The position numbers and the translations under genes were made by a program. Positions 24,152 through 32,074 of a DNA stretch of 46,965 bases are shown piece after piece (the stretch's first letter is position 1; each line of letters begins with the position of its first letter). This DNA comes from an uncultured Phycisphaerales bacterium (GTDB lineage Bacteria > Planctomycetota > Phycisphaerae > Tepidisphaerales > Tepidisphaeraceae): contig CAIQIQ010000170.1 in NCBI GenBank assembly GCA_903871935.1, forward strand, positions 1-46,965, read 5' to 3'. Below the pieces are notes generated by a model that did not search any database, was not told the origin of the DNA, and was given only the letters and a program-made list of their open reading frames with translations.

Positions 24152-26899
24152 CTACAGCCACGCCTTCCTCAACAGCAGCACCTTCATCCCCTGCGTCAAG
24201 ATGCAGTACAGCAACAGCGTCAGCATAATCAGCGGCCAATACAGGCCCGGCAAGGGCACAAATCCCAGCCAGTGCGCCATTGGCGAATAGGGCAGAACGA
24301 TCCCCGTCGCCATGATCGCCACTGTCGTCATCACCAGCGGCCAGCTTGCACGGCTCTGGATGAACGGAATGCGGTTGGTTCGGATAATGTGGATGATCAG
24401 CGTCTGCGTCAGCAGCGACTCGACAAACCAGCCTGTCTGGAACAGCGATGCCGCATAGGTCTTGCTCACATCGACAACGCCCGCGAACTGCGCTGCCAGG
24501 TTCGCCGGCGGAATCAACTTGTCGGCCAGGTACGTCTTAAAGACAAAAAGCATGATCAGGTAAGTCGTGTAGTCGAACACCGAGCTGCACGGACCAATCA
24601 ACGTGATGAACCGCGCCAGCTTGCTCATCGACCACGGCATCGGCTTGCGGATCTGTTCAGGATCCACTTCATCAGTGGGAATCGGAACCTGCGAAAAATC
24701 GTACAGCAGATTGTTCGTCAGAATCTGCATCGGCAGCATCGGCAGGAACGGCACAAAGATACTGGCGCCCAGCACGCTGAACATGTTGCCGAAATTGGAA
24801 CTGGCGCCCATCCGCACGTACTTGGTGATGTTGGCAAAAACCTTCCGCCCCTCCAGCACGCCCTCTTCCAGCACCAGCAGGCTCTTCTCCAGCAGGATCA
24901 CATCTGCCGACTCCTTGGCAATATCCACCGCCGTATCCACCGAGATTCCCACATCGGCCGCCCGCAAAGCCGGAGCATCATTGATGCCATCACCCATGAA
25001 GCCAACGACGTGCCCCCGTCTCTGCAGCGCCTTGATGATCCTCTGTTTGTGTGCCGGCGAAAGGCGGGCAAACACATGCGATTCCTCGGCGACCTGCTCC
25101 AACTGCACATCCGATATCGATTCAATCTCTGATCCCAGCACCACGCGTTTGGTGTCCAGCCCCACATCGGTGCACACCTTCCTGCTGACCAGATCGTTAT
25201 CACCGGTAAGCACCTTCACATCCACGCCGTATCTCTTCAAAGCCGCGATTGCAGGAGCAGCCGAATCCTTCGGCGGATCAAGAAACGCCACATACCCCTT
25301 GAGCACGAGTTTCTGCTCATCCTCCTTCGTGTATGCGGGCTTGGTTTCAACATCACGATACGCCACCGCCAGCACGCGGAACCCGTCAGCACTCAGCGAG
25401 CGATACTCCTCTTCGAGATCCTCAATCAGCACTGGGTCGATGTCGAATTGCTCTCCATTGATCTCAAAGCTGATGCAGCGCTCAAAAACCGCTTCGGGCG
25501 CCCCTTTCACCAGTATCCGCCGCCGATTCTCCGCCTTGTTCTCGATCACCACCGACATCATCTTCCGCTGGAAGTCGAACGGAATCTCATCGATTTTGCT
25601 CAAGGGGGCAAAGTGTTCTTTCGTCGCCACTTCCTCGTGATCCAGGATCGCGCGGTCCAACACATTCTTTAAGCCCGTCTGGTAGTAGCTGATCGTGTAG
25701 GCATCCAGCAGCACATCGTCGCTCTCTTCACGCGCTACATCGCAGTGTCGCTCCAGGATAACGTGATCGCGCGTCAGCGTGCCCGTCTTATCCGTGCACA
25801 GCACATCCATCGCGCCAAAGTTCTGGATCGAGGGCAGCTTCTTGACGATCACCTTTTTCCGCGACATCGCAATCGCGCCCTTGGACAGGCATACCGAAAC
25901 GATCATCGGCAGCATCTCAGGAGTCAGGCCCACCGCCACCGCCACCGAGAAGAAGAATGCCTCGGTCCAGCTCCGGCTCTTCATCCATTCCCAAAACCCA
26001 TTCGCGGCCGCCGCCTTCACCGGGTCCCCTTTGGTCAGGACATTGATGATGAACACCAGCGGCACCATCACCGCCATGAAGCGGATCATCATCCAGGTGA
26101 AATTCGCAATGCCTTTATCGAACGCCGTAGGCGGCGTTGTCTGCAGGATGGCCTTGGCCATGCCGCCCAGGTACGTCGTCGCGCCGGTCTCAACCACCAC
26201 CGCCGTCGCCGAACCGCTCTCCACGCTGGTGCCCATGAAGCACAAATCCGGCATTTCCAGCGGCGTCTTGCCGATACTGCCATTCGTCGGCACATCGTTC
26301 TTCTCCACCGGCAGGGATTCGCCGGTCAGGCTCGCTTGCGCCACAAACAGATCCTTGCTCACCAGCAGCCGCAGATCACCGGGGATCATGTCCCCCGCCG
26401 CCAGCTTGACGATATCACCGGGAACCACATCTCCCAGTGGCACCTCGCGCGCTGCTCCCTCACGCAAGACCGTCGCCGTAACGCGAATCATTGCTTTGAG
26501 CTTGGCCGCCGCATTGTCGGCCTTGGCCTCCTGTACAAAGCGCAGCCCCACCCCCAGGACAACCATCGCCATCATGACCGTGCCGCCGCGCAGGTCTCCC
26601 GTCAGGTACATGACGACCGACAGGCACAGCAGCAGGATCACCAGGGGATTCACGCAGGCCTTGAAAAAGATATGCCACCACGACATCCCTTTTTCCGTGC
26701 CAACCGCATTTGGGCCGAAGCGTTCCAGCCGCTCGGCCGCTTCAGCATCCGTCAACCCCAGCGACCTTGTGCCCAGTCGCTCCAGAACTTCCGCCGCCGG
26801 CGACGGCGCAGCCGCAACCATCTGCGCTGAGACCCGCATCGGCCCGGCACTCTTCTTCCCGGACATCGCAGCTTGTGCTACTGCTAGATCACTGGGCAT
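24152..26899 (-). CDS. mgtA: Magnesium-transporting P-type ATPase (P3B)
   Basis: 915 residues; imports Mg2+ across the inner membrane at the cost of ATP. Motifs: TGES in SLTGESLPVEK, the phosphorylation site CTDKTGTLTRD, the hinge GDGINDAPALRAADVGISV, and the P3B-specific GASSNFGNMFSVLGASIFVPF followed by LLYDFSQVPIPTD. Ten membrane segments are expected; the C-terminal ones are clear. The first 40 residues are Ala/Ser-rich and not conserved. The start at 26899 is the first ATG; MSGKK at 26866 is an alternative. The leader between the tRNA terminator and the start is about 70 bases, too short for an M-box riboswitch; no such element was seen. Confidence 0.95.
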   Translation of the reverse strand: MPSDLAVAQAAMSGKKSAGPMRVSAQMVAAAPSPAAEVLERLGTRSLGLTDAEAAERLERFGPNAVGTEKGMSWWHIFFKACVNPLVILLLCLSVVMYLTGDLRGGTVMMAMVVLGVGLRFVQEAKADNAAAKLKAMIRVTATVLREGAAREVPLGDVVPGDIVKLAAGDMIPGDLRLLVSKDLFVAQASLTGESLPVEKNDVPTNGSIGKTPLEMPDLCFMGTSVESGSATAVVVETGATTYLGGMAKAILQTTPPTAFDKGIANFTWMMIRFMAVMVPLVFIINVLTKGDPVKAAAANGFWEWMKSRSWTEAFFFSVAVAVGLTPEMLPMIVSVCLSKGAIAMSRKKVIVKKLPSIQNFGAMDVLCTDKTGTLTRDHVILERHCDVAREESDDVLLDAYTISYYQTGLKNVLDRAILDHEEVATKEHFAPLSKIDEIPFDFQRKMMSVVIENKAENRRRILVKGAPEAVFERCISFEINGEQFDIDPVLIEDLEEEYRSLSADGFRVLAVAYRDVETKPAYTKEDEQKLVLKGYVAFLDPPKDSAAPAIAALKRYGVDVKVLTGDNDLVSRKVCTDVGLDTKRVVLGSEIESISDVQLEQVAEESHVFARLSPAHKQRIIKALQRRGHVVGFMGDGINDAPALRAADVGISVDTAVDIAKESADVILLEKSLLVLEEGVLEGRKVFANITKYVRMGASSNFGNMFSVLGASIFVPFLPMLPMQILTNNLLYDFSQVPIPTDEVDPEQIRKPMPWSMSKLARFITLIGPCSSVFDYTTYLIMLFVFKTYLADKLIPPANLAAQFAGVVDVSKTYAASLFQTGWFVESLLTQTLIIHIIRTNRIPFIQSRASWPLVMTTVAIMATGIVLPYSPMAHWLGFVPLPGLYWPLIMLTLLLYCILTQGMKVLLLRKAWL

Positions 26900-26970
26900 G
26901 CTCGTTCACCTGCGAAGTATTCCCTGTAATCGTCCACCGCGCCATACCGGCCGGACAACCCGAATAAGGA

Positions 26971-27001
26971 AAGTGCCCCCCGGAGTTTTCGGGAGGCACT
27001 T
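26971..27001 (-). terminator. Rho-independent terminator of tRNA-Pro
   Basis: AAGTGCC...GGCACTT (26971-26977 with 26995-27001), extended inward by a mostly paired ccccgga/ tcggga part. On the minus strand T-rich TTTCCTTATT follows. It ends 10 bases before the tRNA 3' end. Confidence 0.8.
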
Positions 27002-27011
27002 CTGCTTCAAA

Positions 27012-27086
27012 TCAGGGCGAAAGGATTTGAACCTTCGACCCCCAGCACCCCATGCTGGTGCTCTAACCAAGCTGAGCTACGCCCTG
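27012..27086 (-). tRNA. tRNA-Pro (anticodon GGG)
   Basis: 75 bases without CCA. Acceptor stem CAGGGCG/CGCCCTG, D arm GCTC...GAGC, anticodon stem CCAGC/GCTGG around the loop ATGGGGT (anticodon GGG), T arm GAAGG-TTCAAAT-CCTTT with one G-T pair, discriminator A. A promoter and terminator flank it. Confidence 0.95.
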
Positions 27087-27098
27087 GTTGAGCGAAGA

Positions 27099-27126
27099 AG
27101 TATAATCGCTTCCTTACCGATAGCAA
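27099..27126 (-). promoter_or_regulatory. Promoter for tRNA-Pro
   Basis: On the minus strand TTGCTA, a 16-bp spacer, TATACT (plus-strand 27121-27126 and 27099-27104). The -10 box ends 12 bp before the tRNA. Confidence 0.75.
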
Positions 27127-27240
27127 CCGCGCGTTGGTCTCGCGCCACCCTCGCCTCAAATTGCATTTCCTTCCTGCTGCGCGTAGGTTGACCGGCTTGG
27201 GCGCCAAGCCGAACCCGGTGCCCCGGAGTTCTCTCATCCG

Positions 27241-27774
27241 ATGTGGTATTTCGCGTACGGATCCAACCTGAATCCCAAGGCCCTCGCCCAGTGGTGCCGG
27301 CATCACAATGTGAAGATGTCCAACATCAAAGGTGGCAAGCCCGCCGTCCTCGACAATTACCGCCTCTGCTTCCCCATCTACAGTGATTACTGGGGTGGCG
27401 GCATCGCCGACATCGTCTACGATCCCGGCAAATACGTCGCTGGCGCGCTCTATGACCTGAACGAAGCCGAATTGGCCATCCTCGACCAAAAGGTTGATCG
27501 CAAGCTCGATGCCGCCGGCCGTGAGGCCGGCGCCTACAGCCGCATCATCGTCACCGCCGCTCCCCTTGCCAAAGGCCCACCCGTCCAGGCCATCACCTAC
27601 CAGGGCACCAACCCCGATCACATGCACATCGCCCCCACCCGTTACTACATGGACCTGCTTATCCAGGGCGCATGTGAATACGGCCTGTCCATGATGTGGG
27701 TTGCCTACCTGCAGAGTTTCGCCACCCAGGCCGGCCGTGACCCTCGAGTACCCAAACCCGATCCCGGGCGCTAA
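27241..27774 (+). CDS. Gamma-glutamylcyclotransferase-like protein
   Basis: 177 residues. Begins MWYFAYGSNLNP, the cyclotransferase signature that binds the gamma-glutamyl group (YGSNL). GGKPAVLDNYRLCFP and VAGALYDLNEAELAILDQ follow, then GAYSRIIV, all as in the GGCT/AIG2 fold. The catalytic Glu of this fold lies in the region with VDRKLDAAGREAGAY; which residue it is I cannot fix. Probably releases 5-oxoproline from a gamma-glutamyl substrate. Cytoplasmic. It is 27 bp before a tiny lipoprotein gene with which it may be transcribed. Confidence 0.82.
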   Translation: MWYFAYGSNLNPKALAQWCRHHNVKMSNIKGGKPAVLDNYRLCFPIYSDYWGGGIADIVYDPGKYVAGALYDLNEAELAILDQKVDRKLDAAGREAGAYSRIIVTAAPLAKGPPVQAITYQGTNPDHMHIAPTRYYMDLLIQGACEYGLSMMWVAYLQSFATQAGRDPRVPKPDPGR

Positions 27775-27800
27775 TCGCCCGGCTTTCACCGGAGAAGACC

Positions 27801-27929
27801 ATGCATCGTCTGCTTTTCATCCTGATCGCCGCAGCCGCGATAGTTTCCCTCTGCGGATGCCAGAAAGAGATCAAAGAGATCCGCTCGCCGCAGCAAGACC
27901 ACACCACGCTTGCCGCCGCAAGCCTATAG
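27801..27929 (+). CDS. Very small lipoprotein (42 residues)
   Basis: Starts MHRLLFILIAAAAIVSLCGC, a full signal peptide with the lipobox LCGC, so Cys20 should be lipidated. Only about 22 residues remain after it (QKEIKEIRSPQQDHTTLA...), charged and probably unstructured. GGAG stands seven bases before the ATG. Small outer-membrane or periplasm-anchored peptides of this kind are common in Gram-negatives and easily missed. Function unknown. It follows the GGCT gene on the same strand. Confidence 0.7.
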   Translation: MHRLLFILIAAAAIVSLCGCQKEIKEIRSPQQDHTTLAAASL

Positions 27930-28024
27930 GCTACAAGCCCCAAGGGCTTGGCACCACATCCTGATCGATATCGGCGTCGAATCTGCACTTGCCACTCTAT
28001 TGTATCTTATGGTAATCTACTATT

Positions 28025-29221
28025 GTGATATTACATGATACACTATTGGATGTGTTAAAAGATCAGCCACAGGCGGTCGCCGGTGGCGCCGTCCAGCGCG
28101 CGATTCTCGGGAACATCCCTTCCCGCTCCGGACAGGTTCTGGTGCTTTCGGGCGTGCGACGATGCGGCAAGAGCGTTCTGCAGGCCCAGGTCATGCAACG
28201 CGATGGACACGGGGCGTACTGCAACTTCGAAGATACAAGGCTCTATGGACTTGGTCCCGAAGACTTCCCGGCGTTCATCCGCACTGTCGAAGATCTCGCC
28301 CCCAACAAAAACAAAGGCATATTCCTGGATGAAGTACAGGAGATACCGCGTTGGGAAATGCTCGTCCGTTCTCTGCTGGACCGTGGTCACCGTGTCTGCG
28401 TTACCGGCTCCAACGCATCGCTGCTCCATCGTGAATTGGGCAGCAAACTCACCGGCCGGCATCTTTCTTACGAGATCACGCCATTCTCCTATACCGAGTA
28501 CCTGGCCTTCACCCGCGCCCATCGAGGCCGCAAGTCGTTGGAGGACTATCTTGCCGCCGGCGGTTTTCCCATCTACCTGCAGGAACGCGACCCCCGTATC
28601 CTGCAGGAATTGCTCCGCGATATCGTCCAGCGGGATATCGTAACACGCTATGGCATAAGGGATGTTCGACCTCTGATGAATCTGACGCTGTTCCTGATGT
28701 GCAACACTGGTCAGCCCCTTTCGCTTCAGAAGCTCAGAAAATCCCTGCAGATATCGACGGTGGCGCAGACTTCTCGTCTCATCGGCTTTCTGCTCGATTC
28801 GTACTTGTTTGCTGGCGTGCAGAAGTTCAGCCCGGCGTTTCGGCAGCGAATCATCACGCCGGCGAAGTATTACGCCGTGGACAATGGTCTGCGCCAGACC
28901 AACTCCCCGCAGCAAACCCATGATCTGGGCCATCGACTGGAGAACGCCGTCTATCATTGCTTGCGCCGACGAAGCCAAAATGTTTGGTATGCGGGAGAGA
29001 AGGACCTATGGGAATGCGATTTCGTAACCGATGATCTGTGCATTCAGGCCTGCGCTCAGGTCACTCCCGAAAACATGGCGCGCGAAGCGAACGGCGTAAC
29101 CATGGCAACAAAACTGCCCGGCAAGCGGACGCCCATGATCCTTACTCTGGACCAGGATGACCTTCTGCATCACGATGATCGCCAGATTGAGGTACTATCC
29201 GCCTGGAAATGGCTGGATTGA
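28025..29221 (+). CDS. AAA-type ATPase with DUF4143 domain
   Basis: 398 residues. Walker A GVRRCGKSVL near residue 42; Walker B GIFLDEVQEI near 97; then SNASLLHRELGSKLTGRHLSYEI, which is the typical AAA_14 continuation. The C-terminal half (HRLENAVYHCLRRR, VWYAGEKDLWECDFV) matches DUF4143, a nuclease-like fold with a possible D..ExK-type site. Such genes are widespread, mobile and of unknown function; toxin-antitoxin or defence roles have been guessed for some. The start is a GTG at 28025 in a notably AT-rich 60-bp stretch (about 27990-28045), unlike the surroundings, which suits recent transfer. RBS not seen. Confidence 0.82.
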   Translation: MILHDTLLDVLKDQPQAVAGGAVQRAILGNIPSRSGQVLVLSGVRRCGKSVLQAQVMQRDGHGAYCNFEDTRLYGLGPEDFPAFIRTVEDLAPNKNKGIFLDEVQEIPRWEMLVRSLLDRGHRVCVTGSNASLLHRELGSKLTGRHLSYEITPFSYTEYLAFTRAHRGRKSLEDYLAAGGFPIYLQERDPRILQELLRDIVQRDIVTRYGIRDVRPLMNLTLFLMCNTGQPLSLQKLRKSLQISTVAQTSRLIGFLLDSYLFAGVQKFSPAFRQRIITPAKYYAVDNGLRQTNSPQQTHDLGHRLENAVYHCLRRRSQNVWYAGEKDLWECDFVTDDLCIQACAQVTPENMAREANGVTMATKLPGKRTPMILTLDQDDLLHHDDRQIEVLSAWKWLD

Positions 29222-29231
29222 GCTGCCCCCG

Positions 29232-30284
29232 TCAATGCCCGACGTACTTGGCCACCATCATCCGCGCCACGGCCAGATCATCCGTGCCGCTTACAATCAC
29301 CCGGCCATCCCAGAAGACGCTCAGGGCCAAATCCTTCTGCTCCGCCGGCTCAAAGCGAAGGAACACCTCGTGTGCATGCACGACTCCCGATGACGTCAGA
29401 CGCGTCGCCAATGCCCGCAGATCAACCTGCGCCTCCTCTTTACTCGCCGGCCGAATCTGTACCGCATTACGCCCGCAGAGACTCTCCGCATCCAACCGCA
29501 TCGGCCGGTTCAGAAACTCGTACTCCCTCTTGCCGCAACAGATGCAATCCTCCCGCCGAGCGATCGCTGTCCCAATGGCGCGAAACCGCATTAACCACAC
29601 ATCCAGCGCCAAGAGCCCTTCGGGCACTTCGCCGCTGACGATCAGCCGGATCGCCACCGCCGCCTGCAGCGCCCCTACCACCGCGGCCGCCGCACCCAAC
29701 ACACCCGCCGTATCGCAAGTGGCGACCTCTCCCGGACCCGGCGGCTCGGGATAGATGCAGCGCAGGCAAGGAGTCTGCCCAGGCACCACTCCCATCACCC
29801 TTCCCTCGACGCCCACGCACGCCCCATAGATCCATGGAATGCCCTCGCGAACTGCCAAGTCATTCACCAAATAGCGCGTGCCGGCATTATCCGTCCCATC
29901 CAGAATCACCGTCGGCCGAAACCCCCGCTCGCTCGCGATCTCCTGGACGTTTCCCGAATGCACATCCGCCACCACCGGCTCAATCGTGACCGTGGAGTTC
30001 ACCTGTGTAAGCCACTTCGCTGCCGCGATCGCCTTGGGCGTCTGCTCCCTGGCATCCTCTTCGGTGAAGAGCACCTGTCTCTGCAAGTTGGTAAGGTCGA
30101 CCAGATCGCGATCCACCAGCCGCAGTCGGCCCACCCCGCCGCGTACCAACTGCTGGGCAATATTGCACCCCAGTGCCCCACAGCCGATCAGCAGAACCTG
30201 CGCCTGCGACAGGCGCATCTGCCCGGCTGCCTGAATCTCAGGAAGCAGAGTCTGCCGGTGATATCGATCCGCAATATGGGCCAT
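29232..30284 (-). CDS. ThiF/MoeB/HesA-family E1-like adenylyltransferase
   Basis: 350 residues. Activates the C-terminus of a ubiquitin-like sulfur carrier with ATP, as in thiamine, molybdopterin or cysteine synthesis. It has the Rossmann motif GCGALG (34-39), VDRDLVDLTNLQRQ, the catalytic-type Cys190 in EVATCDTAG, and zinc-binding CLRC (173-176) with CICC near 249. A C-terminal extra part of about 90 residues (VHAHEVFLRF, LSVFWDGRVIVSG) is not a rhodanese domain. No sulfur carrier gene is adjacent, so its partner pathway cannot be named. It is divergent from the YlbF gene. Confidence 0.88.
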   Translation of the reverse strand: MAHIADRYHRQTLLPEIQAAGQMRLSQAQVLLIGCGALGCNIAQQLVRGGVGRLRLVDRDLVDLTNLQRQVLFTEEDAREQTPKAIAAAKWLTQVNSTVTIEPVVADVHSGNVQEIASERGFRPTVILDGTDNAGTRYLVNDLAVREGIPWIYGACVGVEGRVMGVVPGQTPCLRCIYPEPPGPGEVATCDTAGVLGAAAAVVGALQAAVAIRLIVSGEVPEGLLALDVWLMRFRAIGTAIARREDCICCGKREYEFLNRPMRLDAESLCGRNAVQIRPASKEEAQVDLRALATRLTSSGVVHAHEVFLRFEPAEQKDLALSVFWDGRVIVSGTDDLAVARMMVAKYVGH

Positions 30285-30343
30285 TGGCGTAATGTCGTGC
30301 AGGGCATTATATTGCCTCGCCTGACTTGATGAAGGAGACCGTA

Positions 30344-30757
30344 ATGGCAGTTGATACGCAACAGATTATGGACGCGGCCGAGAAGCTTGGGAAGATGGTC
30401 GCCGAGCACCCGGCCGTTGCCCGCTACCAGGCGGCCCAGAAGGCCGTTGCCGACGATCCCGACGCTGGAAGAATGCTGCAGGACTTCGACAAGGCCCTGG
30501 AAAAGCTCGGCCGCCAGGAACAGTCGGGCATGCCCGTAACCGATGCCCAGCGGCAACAGCTTGAAACACTGCAGTCGCGGATCGTCTCGCACATCAAGGT
30601 GAAGAACCTGAACCTGGCCCAAGTCGATTTCGTTGATCTGCTTCGCAAGGTCAATCAGCTCATCCAAAAGCCCCTCACCCCGCAGCAGTCCCAGCAGGCG
30701 GCAGGTCAGCCCGCCGCGCCCCCCGCTGTCCCCGGCCCGCGTCTGGCGAACTACTAG
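30344..30757 (+). CDS. YlbF-family protein
   Basis: 137 residues from the ATG at 30344, with GGAG seven bases before it; the earlier ATG at 30329 is less likely. An all-helical protein whose core EHPAVARYQAAQKAVADDPDAGRML and DFDKALEKLGRQEQSG is the Com_YlbF pattern. The tail is a Pro/Ala/Gln-rich low-complexity stretch. In Bacillus the family (YlbF, YmcA, YaaT) stabilises RNase Y and affects mRNA decay and development; in other phyla the role is untested. Nothing nearby tells more. Confidence 0.82.
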   Translation: MAVDTQQIMDAAEKLGKMVAEHPAVARYQAAQKAVADDPDAGRMLQDFDKALEKLGRQEQSGMPVTDAQRQQLETLQSRIVSHIKVKNLNLAQVDFVDLLRKVNQLIQKPLTPQQSQQAAGQPAAPPAVPGPRLANY

Positions 30758-30873
30758 CGCATGGATTGACCCGACTCCACCCGTCCGCAAATTGCGGTCG
30801 GCGGCTCATGATCCAGGCGGCACCGCACACACGTTGACGGCCAGACCAGCGTACAATTGGCGGGGGTAGGTGC

Positions 30874-30901
30874 TTGCCGCTGTCGGGATCGCTTGTATAT
30901 T
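30874..30901 (+). promoter_or_regulatory. Candidate promoter of the sugar-acid operon
   Basis: TTGCCG (30874-30879), a 16-bp spacer, TATATT (30896-30901). It stands 88 bp before the kinase start with an inverted repeat in between. Confidence 0.5.
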
Positions 30902-30940
30902 GCCCTTGAATGCTTGGGGGCGGTCCCCGAGCGTCCTGAG

Positions 30941-30959
30941 AACCGCGAAACGCGCGGTT
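30941..30959. promoter_or_regulatory. Palindromic operator or leader hairpin of the sugar-acid operon
   Basis: AACCGCG-AAACG-CGCGGTT: 7-bp perfect arms, 5-base loop. It is downstream of the candidate -10 box and upstream of the first gene, a site where a repressor or an RNA fold could act. No regulator gene is adjacent. Confidence 0.5.
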
Positions 30960-30989
30960 GATCCGTTAACCGATGAGTCTTGAAATCCT

Positions 30990-32069
30990 ATGAGCCTGCA
31001 ACTTAAAAAAGACTTTGCGTATTCACTGATCGTGCCAACCAGCATGGGCGTCAGAATCACTCCTGCCAGCGGGCAGCCCGTCCATAGCAGTGACACTTTT
31101 CACATGCAGGCGACCAGCGCCGAAACCAACGTAGCCAGCATTTCCTCCTACCTCGGCCTGCCGGTCAAGGTATTGACGACGTTCGTGAAGGACAGCCCTA
31201 TTGCTCAGTTCATCAAGAGCAACCTGCTGAGCCGTCACATGACCTACGAAGGCCCCGAAGTTCCACAGGGCAACCCTTGGGGCTATCGCCACCAGTTCAA
31301 CATCGCCGACAGCGGCTTTGGAACCCGTGGCCCCCGCGTCATGAACGACCGCGCCGGCGAGGTGGGCCGTACGTTGAATGTGAAAGACTTTGATCTGGAA
31401 CGGATATTTGGCAAGGAGGGCGTTCAGATTCTTCACCTGTCCGGTTTGATCGGCGCCCTTTCGCCTGAGACCAGTGAATTCTGTCTGCAGTTGGCCCGCT
31501 TTGCCAAAAAGTACGGCACCCGCATTTCTTTCGATCTGAACTATCGCGCCTCGTTCTGGAAAGGACGCCAGGCGGAACTGCGTAAGATGTTCACCGAAAT
31601 CGCGTCCATAGCCGACATCCTCATCGGCAATGAAGAGGATTTCCAGCTCTGTCTGGGCATTGAAGGCCCGGAGGCGGGTGGAAAAGGAATCGGAACCGAG
31701 ATTGAAGGCTTCAAAGGGATGATCGGCCGCGTCAAGAAAGCCTTCCCCAATGCTTCTGTGTTCGCCACCACCTTGCGTCAGGTGATCAGTTCCAACGAAC
31801 ACCTGTGGGGCGCCATCATGCTCGAAGGCGACAACTGGCACGTCATCGAGCCCAGAAAGATCGGGGTCCTCGACCGGATCGGCGGCGGGGATGCTTTTGT
31901 AGGCGGGTTGCTTTACGCCATTCTCAAAGGATGGGAGCCGGCGAAATGGCCGCAATTCGGCTGGGCCACCGGCGCCTTGGCGACAACGTTCCTAACCGAC
32001 TACGCTCAGCCTGCTGACGAAGAGATGGTTTGGAGCATCTGGAATGGAAACGCCAGAGTAAGAAGATAA
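30990..32069 (+). CDS. PfkB-family sugar kinase, probably 2-keto-3-deoxygluconate kinase
   Basis: 359 residues. Phosphorylates a sugar acid with ATP in the cytoplasm. It has the ribokinase-like start with MGVRITPASGQPVHSSDTF and the substrate-side ATSAETNVASISSYLGLP, then RISFDLNYRASFWKG (a pattern seen in KDG kinases) and the catalytic anion-hole motif GGGDAFVGG with Asp301. Neighbours support KDG kinase: the next two genes are a sugar-acid epimerase and a uronate/polyol reductase, with six bases to the next start. A six-codon ORF (MSLEIL, 30973-30993) ends in the start codon of this gene (ATGA) and resembles its own start MSLQL; it may be a leader or a duplicated start. No strong RBS. Confidence 0.8.
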   Translation: MSLQLKKDFAYSLIVPTSMGVRITPASGQPVHSSDTFHMQATSAETNVASISSYLGLPVKVLTTFVKDSPIAQFIKSNLLSRHMTYEGPEVPQGNPWGYRHQFNIADSGFGTRGPRVMNDRAGEVGRTLNVKDFDLERIFGKEGVQILHLSGLIGALSPETSEFCLQLARFAKKYGTRISFDLNYRASFWKGRQAELRKMFTEIASIADILIGNEEDFQLCLGIEGPEAGGKGIGTEIEGFKGMIGRVKKAFPNASVFATTLRQVISSNEHLWGAIMLEGDNWHVIEPRKIGVLDRIGGGDAFVGGLLYAILKGWEPAKWPQFGWATGALATTFLTDYAQPADEEMVWSIWNGNARVRR

Positions 32070-32074
32070 ATCGT

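Noticed and set aside
26900..26970. M-box magnesium riboswitch before mgtA
   Set aside because: The leader is only about 70 bases and shows none of the expected stems.
25745..27191. Long plus-strand frames (361 and 470 codons) opposite mgtA
   Set aside because: Antisense of mgtA; His/Arg-rich or Ser/Thr-rich composition and no motif. One also runs over the tRNA region.
27007..27789. Minus-strand frame of 260 codons across the GGCT gene and tRNA
   Set aside because: Runs through a tRNA gene and is antisense to a gene with a clear YGSNL motif.
28025..30284. DUF4143 ATPase and ThiF-like enzyme as a defence island (for example an E1-based anti-phage system)
   Set aside because: They are on opposite strands, with no E2, JAB or cyclic-nucleotide enzyme nearby; the ThiF protein has ordinary MoeB/HesA motifs.
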